A stretch of 64,000 nucleotides of DNA from Allodiplogaster sudhausi (Eukaryota > Nematoda > Chromadorea > Rhabditida > Diplogasteridae). The notes under the pieces are model-generated. The model saw only the letters and a list, made by a program, of their open reading frames with translations. It was not told where the DNA came from and ran no database searches. The stretch lies in the NCBI GenBank assembly GCA_945643635.1, contig CALZFC010000056.1:2171001-2235000 (forward strand), given 5' to 3'. The position numbers were made by a program, and so were the translations under genes. Positions 23,075-39,814 of the stretch are shown in pieces; position 1 is the stretch's first letter, and each line of letters opens with the position of its first letter.

Positions 23075-24493
23075 CTTCTGTTCCTCACTCTCTCGTCTGC
23101 TGCTAAGGAGTGAAGCCGTCGTATGTGCTGTCTGCCTGCTCGGCCGAGCCTTCTCTGCTGTCCTTGCTGGCCCAACACGGAGATGCGTCGTCAGCAGTCA
23201 TGGCTACCCTAGTGGATTATTGTAGAATGCCGTATGAAGAAGCGATTTCTCTTCTTGCGGGGTCGGTTTCTTCTTTCCACGAGTGGAGATCATCTTCTGC
23301 TCTTCAGAGAGGGAAAAGAACTGCTGAAGATGGGAGCAGACGGCCTCCAAAAACGGTTCGACCGTCTCATGGCTGTTGGTTTGGACACCCCTGCTCAACT
23401 CAAGAGGTCTCTTTCCTTTCTACTCCCTCTCTCTCTCTCTCTCCCTGCCTCAGAATCTCTCACTCAAATTCTGTCTCTTTCTCTCTCTCTCTCTCCCTGC
23501 CTCAGAATCTCTCTTTCTCTTTCTTTCTCTCTCTCTCTCTCTCTCTTTCTTCCCCATGTCTAAGAATCTCTTTCAGAATATCTCTATAGACATGGGGAAG
23601 AAAGAGATATATATATATATCTATATCCCCATGTCTAAGAATCTCTTTCAGAATCTCTCTATATCTCTCTCTCTCTCTCTCGCTACTTGGAAGGGCGTTG
23701 CATTTGCAGAACAAGCCGAAACTGGCCTACTCTTCTCTACTTGTCTGATGACGAAACCATTGGCAGAATTGGCGAATCTCTCTCTGCTTTTTTTTCACGT
23801 AAAGAGGTTTCTATTTTATTTGATTTCTTTAAAATTCAGGTTCTGCGTCGTTATTTTAGGAGGGAGTTCTTTTAGATTGCCAAGATTGTTCAGCGATCTC
23901 CGACTATTTTACTACAGAATGTGGACGAAGTGGAAGAGAAAGTAGAGTACATCTTCTTCCAGGTTGGATTCCTTCTTTGGTTCGTCGGATCTTTACATTC
24001 TTCAGATGTGCATTGAAAGTGACGACTTGAGCGAGAGTGCAATGTGGTCGGAGCTACAGCTCGAGGAGATAATTGAGAGGCATCAATGCCTGCTCAAGTC
24101 TGGGAGGTACTCCACTCCGGAAAAGAGGAAGACGCAAATGAAGATGGTGATTAAGCAGAAGGGGGAACACGAATGGTACTTCGACTATTTAGGAAAATCC
24201 TACTGCAACTGAGATTTTCGACACGACGGATCAGAACTTCGCATGTTCTACTGCTCGAATTTCACTGGAAGAGTGGATTCTTTTCAAGGTTCTATCTCGT
24301 GTCTCCTCATGAATCTCCATCAGTGAATGTGTTGAAGGAAGTTTCGGAGAAGATGCGAAGTGGAGAAGGAATGGAGGAAAGATCATTCGTACGAGTGAAG
24401 CCGAGTCAGAGGAAAGCGTTCGAGAGAAGAAAGAAGATGGTAGACTCTCTTCCATCTCACACCTTCGATTCCACTACACAATTTACTGTGTAA
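22672..24493 (+). CDS. MTERF-family protein, MTERF4-like
   Basis: MTERF4 acts in mitochondria on 16S-type rRNA with the NSUN4 methyltransferase during ribosome assembly. Proposed exons: 22672-22884, 22930-23002, 23108-23261, 23284-23406, 23710-23806, 23876-23962, 24006-24146, 24193-24288 and 24338-24493 (stop 24491-24493). The repeat pattern LLLEEGVKPSYVLS, EAISLL, LMAVGLDTPAQLKR and IAKIVQRSPTILLQ is that of mTERF helices. The C-terminal half follows MTERF4 closely: ERHQCLLKSGRYSTPEKR, then NPTATEIF, then ARISLEEWILFK. The model needs a 22-nt intron at 23262-23283; a sequence indel is the other explanation. Introns elsewhere in the gene are 43-69 nt apart from the 105-nt and 303-nt CT-rich ones. 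The choice of start is the first ATG in frame and is uncertain. Confidence 0.8.
23547..23665. repeat. Inverted and direct repeats in an MTERF4 intron
   Basis: A 15-base arm TTCTTCCCCATGTCT (23547-23561) has its perfect reverse complement at 23588-23602, and a further direct copy of CCCATGTCTAAGAATCTC lies near 23627. An AT run separates them. The whole lies in intron 23407-23709. Confidence 0.8.
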
Positions 24494-24859
24494 TTCGGTT
24501 GTTATCTCCTGTGTGTTATTGCTAATCCTTTTTATGACCTCGATAAACTTTCTTATAGTTGAGTCGCACAATTTTTAACACGATAAAATCTTTTTTTTCC
24601 ATTTAATTGATGCCTCAGAATCTATGATTACGGGAATTACTCTAGGTTTAGGCGCTTTAGATGATGAACTGGGCTGAGAGAGATTTTCTCATCTGTCGTT
24701 TCCACTGACGCATCCAAATCAACTGGCACTGTCTCACTTTATATTCCGCACTCATAATTGACTCAGTCGGTTATCCTCGCTTATTTTCTCTTACTTCGAA
24801 TTTCGCGCTATCGGATTCCACCCTCTTATGCATCAAGCGAACGTCTTCGTGGACACTCT

Positions 24860-25341
24860 CTCCCCCCCAGAGGTGGGAATGGGCCCAAAATTTTTGGGCC
24901 AGCCCGGCCCTGGGGGCTCAAAGTCTCGGCCCGGCCCGGCCGGAAATTTCCGGGCCTTGTAATTTTGGGCCCGGCCCGGCCCGTGGGCCCGTTTGAGCCC
25001 GATTTTCAAAAAAAAAAATGTTTTCCAAAAATTTTTTCTATGTTAATTGGGGGTTTCTTTTGGGTTTGCATGAGTTTACCAAAGTAAAAAATATGTTTCC
25101 CCCACCCCTAAGTAACATGCCACTATATAAACCATTTTCAAATACTTCCGAAATTTTCAAGTTTACGTTTTTACCTTCAATTTGCCAGGAATTTCTGACT
25201 TGAGGGCCCAACCGGGCCTGCGGCCCGGCCCACCTTTTCTTGGGCCCGGCCCGGCCCGGCCCGGGGCCTTGGGAAATTGGGCTGGCCAGCCCTGAGGGCC
25301 GGGCCGGGCCGGGCCGGCCCATTCCCACCTCTGCTCCCCCC
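24860..25341. mobile_element. Non-autonomous hAT-type transposon (466 bp) with 8-bp target duplication
   Basis: The element 24868-25333 begins with CAGAGGTGGGAATGGGCC and ends with its exact reverse complement, an 18-bp terminal inverted repeat. It is flanked by identical 8-bp copies of CTCCCCCC (24860-24867 and 25334-25341). An 8-bp duplication and a CAGAGGTGG-type end are typical of hAT DNA transposons. The interior has no transposase frame; it consists of extremely GC-rich palindromic GGCCCGGCC arrays near both ends around an AT-rich core. It can be mobilised only by a transposase encoded elsewhere. Intergenic position. Confidence 0.88.
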
Positions 25342-25344
25342 TCA

Positions 25345-25389
<45 letters not shown>

Positions 25390-25993
25390 TCTCGGTCTGC
25401 TTTGACTTGTCTATCATCTGAGATGAGCCCAGGGATCAGACTAGTCCTAATTGGTGAGCTATTCACGGGATTGCAGCTAAGAATATCTCCTTATTCACGT
25501 ATCTGCACTAAATGGCTTGCAATGTAATTTCAATATCATCTAGTTATCACGGAATTCCCAGCATAATTGGCCAGAAACGGATAAAAGCAGAGTAGAGGGA
25601 TGGGGGGGGGGGGGTTGGCAAGGATTATGGTTGAGGGGGTGGAAGGAGAGCAGCCAAGACATACTTAGAGAGATGACTGTAGTCTCCATTCTGAACTCAG
25701 TTCATGCTCTGATGCTTCTCCCTCTTCTCAGCTGCTCTCTTTGAATCCATGGTTTGGATTAACTGTTAGACTCAAGTTTCATTCTGTTAATTATCTTTTG
25801 TTTTCAATGGCATTGTGCAACTGATATACAGATTTTTATAGAATTGTGATCATAGTATTCAAGAAAAGGAAAATGGTAACTGCTAGAGAAAGATGGCGAG
25901 AGAGAGAGAGAGAGAGAGATGGGGAGAAAAGTGAGGGAATCGGAGAGCGAGATCAAAAGAGAATGAAAGAGTTGCATATATATATAAAGGAAG

Positions 25994-26040
<47 letters not shown>

Positions 26041-26262
26041 ATGGATCAAGAAAACGTAATTGTGTGAAATAGAGAACGAGGCGCCGCTCTCTGCTATGTG
26101 AAAATTTATTTTGATGCTGACTTTGAAATTTGCTCTTTGTTAATTTCCTTCACGTTCTTTGCAATAACTATTCTTTCGCCGATTTCTCGAAACTGCACCT
26201 TCTCCTCTTTATACGAATGTTACCTGGGGATGTTATATTTTCCGTCTCTCTAGCCTCGCTCT

Positions 26263-26302
<40 letters not shown>

Positions 26303-26606
26303 CTGTCTCCCTCGTCCTCTGTCTCTTTCTCTTCGCCTTTGTCACGTTTAATCTATGCTCTACGGCATCCCTCGCCAAATCGGTAGACTTCCAGTAGCCC
26401 GGCATGTGGTATCGAAGCATATCTAAACGTATTCTTTGCATGATGTGGGTAGAAGATGCCGCGACATTCCTTCAAATCGTGGCTTTACGACAAAACAATA
26501 TAGCAAAATATATTCTAAAATACAAGTAAATATGTGCTAGAGATGGGAAGCGCATCTTCAGATTGATTGAAACAGAGACGAAAAAAAAAGAAATTTTTTG
26601 ACAGTA
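25342..26606. other. Intergenic, microsatellite-rich
   Basis: Contains CT tracts at about 25349-25387 and 26261-26302 and GA tracts at about 25899-25920 and 25997-26037. No frame other than translated repeats was seen. Confidence 0.5.
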
Positions 26607-30648
<4,042 letters not shown>

Positions 30649-31247
30649 TTCCCCTTTCCAAGAATACAACGGTAGGGATCGATGTCCTCTCCTAGCTATT
30701 GCTTTCTACAAATTAGTGACTAACACAATTACGCTTACATTGAGGGTGAATCTATCGAAATCTATTTTACCCAAAAGTGACATCGAATTTGAAACACCCC
30801 AATTCACTACTCACCATATGAATTACTTACATTATTACTGTCCAATTAGGCAAATGAATATGACAGGTTCAGTCTTGATAGATTATAGATATACATGTAT
30901 CCGATACGTGGTATAGCACGATGACCAAATCTATAGTATCTATCAAGGGAAAGTGCTGTGCAAATTCAAAGTTGTGGCAGGTTGTATTACTGTTTAAATT
31001 TTTAGATCGTATAGAGAAGTATATTTTATAATATATGGAGACAATATTTTATCATTCAATATTGTAGGCAACTATTAAGTAAATGACACGGGATTGTATC
31101 ATATACACGTAGGCAGCCAAAGATCTCTCCATGAAATTCCCGTGTATGTCAAGACGAGTTACAATTCGTGACACAACGATGCTTACAGTTCCCTTCGTTC
31201 TATATAAATATATTGCTAACTTCGTAGTCGTTATCAGCAGCAACCCA
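30649..31247. other. Intergenic region between convergent genes
   Basis: AT-rich spacer between the 3' end of the zinc-finger gene (+) and that of the RTN4IP1-like gene (-). No gene seen. Confidence 0.5.
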
Positions 31248-33005
31248 CTAGGCCATTTGAATCACAGTTTTACCGCGTCCTTTCCTCCGAGAAACACTCT
31301 CGAATGCTTGCGGTAGATCACTGAAGGGAAGCACACGTTCGATCATCGGCTTCATCTTAATTATAATCTATTATTACTATAAAATAAAATAAGAAGAAAA
31401 CGATACCTTGTTATTCCTGAGAAGCTCTTCCAACTCCTGCAGACATTCCTGACTCGGATAGAAGTAGGCATAGGAAAACCACTTTCCCTGACATATTGTC
31501 TAAAACGAGAGGAATGCCACCAGCAAAGTTGGGAAGGTAAATCACCTGGTAACTTCGATTGAAATATTTGAAAGCAGTGGAAGCCAGACCAATAGGCAGC
31601 CCGTATCTAAACTTTCCGAATTCAAAGAACACGGTTCCATGTTAAGCTATCATCATATCAGAGAGTGCCACGCAATAAATGAATCAACTCCATTTAAGTA
31701 TCGCAACCTATCGGTGTCGGCCAGCATTGGGCTGACCACAGAGACGTGGACGCAATTCCTCCAAGAACCCAAAATCTGAAATCGGAAAAGAATTACTCTG
31801 ACGATTGAACAGAGACTAGAAATTGCGAGCCTTGTCACTCCATCGGGATAAGGGAGAATCCACGCAATCAAGGATGACTTCGTATGGCCCTTCACGAATA
31901 ATCTTCTCAGTCGCTCCACTGCTCTTATAGTCCACAGGAATGACTCCCAATGAGCGGAGAGTGTCAAAGCTAAAAGGGACCGGCAAAGACATAGAGCAAT
32001 GGGTGGAATTAAAAAATAGTAAAGAGAGGATGTACCTGTCAGGGGAAGCAGTCACCACAATTTTCTGTACACCCCACGCCTTGAGAAGCTGGATGGCAGC
32101 CGTTCCCACGCCGCCAGCTCCGCCGTGAATTAACACTCGCTGCCCTAGAATACGATCTCGGTTGTACATGGACAAGAATATACAAGATTCCCATTCTAAA
32201 TAATCGCCAACTCGATGCATTTTTTTTGTCAATTCGAGCGACAGCAATGAGCGCAGCCCATGCAGTACAAGTGACATAGGGAAGAGAAGCTGCGCCCTGA
32301 ACACTTCTTGGGCATGAGTCATTAAGAAATTCGATCTACCTCAAAAGTGATATTGTCAGGCATCTTTGCGGCGGCGGACTCGTCCAGTGCTACGTAATCA
32401 GCATGAGTGCCATGGGGGCTTACCGCTTGGGTCACACCCATAACCTTTAAGAACATCAAAAGTAATATCACTTAACTTCTCCATAGTTCAATCTCAACAA
32501 GATGAAAACCAGAATTTCTGCTAACCTTATCTCCTATTTTGAACCGCCGGACTGCCGGTCCGACAGCTTCAACAACGCCCGCGCAATCTTTTCCAGGAAT
32601 GAATGGCAAGCGAGTCTCTAAGAAATAAATATTTTACCTATCCAGTTCGATTCTAGCTTATTATTTCGTAGTAACCAGATGGAGAACAGTTTGCGACTTT
32701 GTTCATTGCCGACAACATCTCTCGCCCATATCCGTCGCATTGAACGGTATCGATCACGTTAACACTTGCTGCCTGCAGCCGTTTTGTTCACAAAGTAAAT
32801 GCTAATTATTATTACAATGCCACAACTGGTGGAAAACCTTGACTCGGACGAGGATCTGCTGGGGGGAGAGAAGTACAGGTCGTCCCATTGATGGATTCAG
32901 CCGAAGTTGTCCTCCCCATGAGTCTATTTGCCATGCTCGGAAGGAAGACAACTGCCGCAGCTGACAGCTTGAGGCAGCATGCCGACGGAATAATGCGGAA
33001 ATCAT
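31248..33005 (-). CDS. rtn4ip1: RTN4IP1-like mitochondrial NADPH oxidoreductase (MDR family)
   Basis: A zinc-free medium-chain dehydrogenase of the quinone-oxidoreductase type; in animals RTN4IP1 acts in mitochondria, in coenzyme Q synthesis. Eleven minus-strand exons: 32838-33005, 32676-32772, 32526-32617, 32340-32444, 32212-32296, 32036-32144, 31831-31969, 31689-31775, 31546-31611, 31407-31487 and 31248-31355; phases agree, 378 residues (human 396). The N-terminus MISALFRRHAASS looks like a mitochondrial presequence. The GroES-like part includes AASVNVIDTVQCDGYGRE and PFIPGKDCAGVVEAVG. The Rossmann signature is GGAGGVGTAAIQLLKAWG. The C-terminus is IERVLPFSDLPQAFESV..GRGKTVI. The intron 31776-31830 appears to use a GC donor after AAG. 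Closest alternative: another zeta-crystallin-like reductase. Confidence 0.92.
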
Positions 33006-33214
33006 CAAATTCTCTCAAACTAATTTTAGTGCGCAATCCCACAATATGGTCAAATTCAAATGAAGATTGTTTTATGATTTAACAGCGAGATGACGCACTG
33101 GAGAAGCCTGTAGCACACCGAATATACCTTCTGTTCAAGGATGACATTTTATCAGCTTATTATGATGATGTTGTTTTTCCAGATCTAGAATTCAACTGGC
33201 AAGCATTTGTTCAG
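33006..33214. promoter_or_regulatory. Compact bidirectional spacer, RTN4IP1 (-) / RPT5 (+)
   Basis: Only 209 bases separate the divergent ATGs. A TTGTTCAG acceptor-like site ends exactly at the RPT5 ATG, and CTAAAATTAG precedes the RTN4IP1 start on the other strand, both consistent with trans-spliced 5' ends. No core promoter motif identified. Confidence 0.5.
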
Positions 33215-36170
<2,956 letters not shown>

Positions 36171-36760
36171 TCCGCTCTTTATTCCCTTCTTTGGTTCCAA
36201 CTTCCCTTCCGTTCTTTTTCTCTCCTTATAAATGCCGTACTCGAGGATTTCTCATTTATGTTCGGTCACCATATTCTCCCCGAGTTCTGACTCGACTGTG
36301 TATCACTTCTTAACTTATTTATAAGCCTATAATTCTGTCTTGCTATGAAGAATGATGTGAGAATAAAAGAATGATATAGTGTTCATATGCTTTAACCAGC
36401 AGGGAAGTAGGGAGTACCCAGAAAGGGCCGCGCCAGGCAAGCCAAGTCGCTTCACACTTAAGAACAGGCATCAATGGATAAGGAATACATGGCTACCAGC
36501 AAGAAGAACAAAGGCGGGTTATGCAGGGGCTCTGCAATCAGAGGTAATCGATACAATTGACGGCTTATCCAATCTCTCCAATCATTTGGCCATTCTATAA
36601 GTAATGAGGTCTACTCTTCATCTCTCTCTTTCTTCTGAGGGTAAAGATGCCATCTACCGGAATCTGTACTCTGCCATTCATGGCCTCTCCAATAACAAGA
36701 CCGGGCTATTCGAAGCGATGAAAGTGACGGAGCATAAAGAGTGAGTATCTGTGGAGGGAA

Positions 36761-38824
36761 TCACTTGGGGAGCATTTGGATATTCGCCTCGAAGATGATG
36801 TCGGAGATGCTCTTCTGCAGTCGAAGAGCCGCGGCCCGCGAGTGGTCTGTCGCCATCCTCAACAAGTACAGTTCATCCATTTATCTCTTCTCCCGCACCC
36901 ACCTCTTCAGATTTGCCGAGACCATTGCACCAAAATGCGCGAATTCGTCCAGTTCACCGGAGGGAGTTGTGGGGGTCAGGAGAGGGCCGGCCGATAGGGG
37001 CGTGAGGGGAACATCCGGCAGACGATAGGCAGAGGGAACATCTCGGGGGGAAACCAGGGAAGGAGACGCCGCCGACGACAGAGTCGACATGTTAGCCGCC
37101 ACTAGAGATGCTATTCGACTCTCGTACGACTTCTGCAAGAGAGGAGAGAGAGAGAGAGAATGGGGAAAGGGGGAGGAGAGAGAGAGAGAGAGAGAGAGAG
37201 CAAGAGAGAGACATATTCAATGGAAAAAGCAGACAAAATTGTTGCTGAAGTAGCGAACCCTTTTCTTAGCAGGCGGCTCGAGAGGAGAGGAAGAGAGTCG
37301 CAGAGCACTCTCAACGCTCATGGAAGGCCGTGAATCGGAGAAGAGAGATGAGGAAGCGGAGGAGTGAGAGGGAGGAGGGAGGAGAAGGGGAGCGAGAGAA
37401 GCTGTGGAATGAGAGGAGCAGGCAGGTAGAGGGCGGAGAGACGACTCAAAAGAGGACTTCTCCTTCTCGGCCGAAGATGATGAAGATGGAGATATCGATG
37501 TGTTCGTGTCATCATCTTCAGAGTCGAGAGGTCTCTGAAGAGAGACAGTCGACTGGGGGAGAGAAGTCGACGCGTGGAGGGAAGCCAGCAGAGACATCAT
37601 CTAAGAGGATGCATTCAATACAATTCAATGTATTCTTCTCCTCTTTCTAGATCGACCTGCTCGGAGGAGGTAGTGGATTCATGAGATATCGTGGCTATTT
37701 CTTGCTTCATCCTGCAAAACGCCCATGTATAAAACGGCTAGTAGAAGAATGTAAGGAATGAACCCCGTTGAGACACTCTGCTGCTGCTTCAACAGACTCT
37801 TCAACAATTCTGCATCGAGTGCCTGGATGGGGAGACGATGAGATGAAGGCGGCAGCCTCTGCAGTGCATGGAAATGGGAATGAGGATGGGAGTGGAGGGA
37901 GGGGCTCAGAGTCGCAGCCATTCCTCCTTCCGGCATTTCATTCGAGTTCCCTGCGGATGGCGAGAGAGAGGCCGACGATGTACTGGGCAGAGGGGTCGAC
38001 GGCTTGTCGCAGAGACCACCTTAAGCGCATTCTCTTCATTGCTCACATAGGCTTTCTTTCTCCCTTTCTCTCTCTCTCTCTCGCTCTCTCGCCCCCCCCC
38101 CCCTCAGCGCAATCGTACTCCGTAAAAGTGATTTTTTTTTCAATCCATTCATGACAAACTGTTTGAGAGAGTAGCTGGACTGCCTGGAGACGAAGATTCG
38201 TCGGAGCAGTCCAGAAACTTAAGTAATCGATAAAATTTCCAGGAAGGTTCTTCTTGAGGATCTCTTGAGTACCTGAAGTAAATATATGAACATAGTAAGA
38301 ACAATAGGCAAAACAGAAAGAATTGAAAAGTAAAGAGTAAAGAATGACTGACTTTCCCTCGTTGACCCATCTTTGCTTTCTCACAAAGGTGTCTTTCAGA
38401 TTCTTCCATTGCTGCTTCACATCATCAACTGCAAGGTAGATATCGAGTTTCCTAGTACATCTTACAATTAGGCTTACCTACATCTTATTCTTATCTATCT
38501 CATTTTCAGTGCCATTAATAGGAACGCATTAATAACAAAATAGACAATGAATATTCTCTCTGCTCTCTCTGATTCTCTCGCATGAAGTATTCACCTGTGT
38601 ATTGCCGTTTAGTAACGAGTGGGCAGAAGGCTTCATTGAGCAGGGAAGTGACAGTGCTCAATGCGTCAGCCTGCTATTCAAACAATCAAAGGGGAGTCAG
38701 AGAACAACCGAACCTTCGAAACTCGCGAGTTGAGGTCGTTCACTCGACGATCCCAGAGGATCGGCCGCGACTGGTACTGCTGGATCAGCATCGTACGACT
38801 CGAGTCTGTCCATTGTGCCATCAT
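36761..38824 (-). CDS. MADF domain protein with BESS-like C-terminus
   Basis: Probable transcriptional regulator; MADF is a Myb/SANT-like DNA-binding fold. Nine minus-strand exons: 38714-38824, 38595-38673, 38353-38428, 38160-38272, 37764-38019, 37657-37711, 37235-37600, 36903-37132 and 36761-36857 (stop 36761-36763); all phases join to 460 residues. MADF spans about residues 10-125: MLIQQYQSRPILWDRR, then VKQQWKNLKDTFVRKQR, then WKFYRLLKFL. The middle is Ser/Pro/His-rich and probably disordered, with an acidic-basic stretch ending KKRVRYF. The C-terminus EFAHFGAMVSANLKR followed by AAALRLQKSISDIIFEANI resembles the BESS-type protein-interaction helices of MADF-BESS proteins. Plus-strand frames at 36741-37028 are shadows of the last two exons. 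The start is the first of two adjacent ATGs; an upstream exon is possible. Confidence 0.8.
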
Positions 38825-39814
38825 TGGACACGAGGGCCAAGGCCCTGCAACGGACGATTCCAAGTCGCAGTTCTTCACTCTGATCCAGCTACCGCGACAA
38901 GTCAGCGCGCGAACAATCAATGTCGTCGCGGTTAGTGAGAAGAAAAGAATGGTGAGAGAGCGACAGGGAAAGAGAGAGAAAGGGAGAGAGAGAGAGAGAT
39001 GACAAAGAAAGGTGCATATACTGAGAGAAGAGTAAAAGTGAATGCAAGGATGGCGCGAGCTGCAGCTGTAAGACGACTCTTTCGCCTCAGACAATCTCTC
39101 CTTCTCTCCACACCGTCCATCCTGCTTCTTTTTCCACTTATACTCTTTTCTCCCTTTTTCTCTCTCTCTCTGTCTCTTTCTCTCTGTCTCTATCTCTCTC
39201 TCTCTCTCTCTCTCTCGGTCTCTGTCTCTCTCTCGGTCTCTGTCTCTCTCTCTCCGACCAGTCCTGTTCTGCCGGCGCCATCCGCGACAGCATCGCGTCG
39301 CGGTTCGCTGGCTCCACCCACATTCGTTTCTCTGTCTTCTCTCTGTCTCTCCTCTTTCCATAATTTCACAGCAGTCGCCTGCGACTAGTTTTTGCAAGTG
39401 CTAACAAACCTGGTACAAATGACTATTTTTCAGTGATAAATTAGATAAACGACAAATTAAAAAGAATTGGGGTCTCATATATATACACATGTACAACATC
39501 ATATTTTGTTAAATAAATTATAGAGGCTGAATACTGTTTATGATCGCAACTTAACGATAAGAATAGTTGGTGTCGTGTATGGTGCAATCGTCGATGTTTT
39601 AGGCGACGTTCTCCAGATTCCCTCTCTTTTTCCCTCTCTGCGTCGCCGCGCACCTTTCTCACCTAAGCTGTCGCACTTTCTAGTTCTCTCGCTTCTACTC
39701 AACTACAAGCTATAATCCGTACTCTTTACATTGCATTTTGAAGCAAAAAAAACCGTAATGTTTCATTTTGTCATCCGTGGTTTTTTTTTCTTGAATCTAC
39801 TTTTTTCCTTTCAG
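38825..39814. promoter_or_regulatory. Divergent spacer between the MADF gene (-) and UBR1 (+)
   Basis: Carries CT microsatellites (about 39160-39255) and ends with a long T-tract and TTTCAG directly against the UBR1 ATG at 39815, which looks like a trans-splice acceptor. Frames here are mostly translated CT/GA repeats. Confidence 0.45.

Noticed and set aside
36741..37028. Plus-strand frames that look alanine- and glutamate-rich
   Set aside because: They mirror the last two exons of the minus-strand MADF gene, whose BESS-like ending is better supported.
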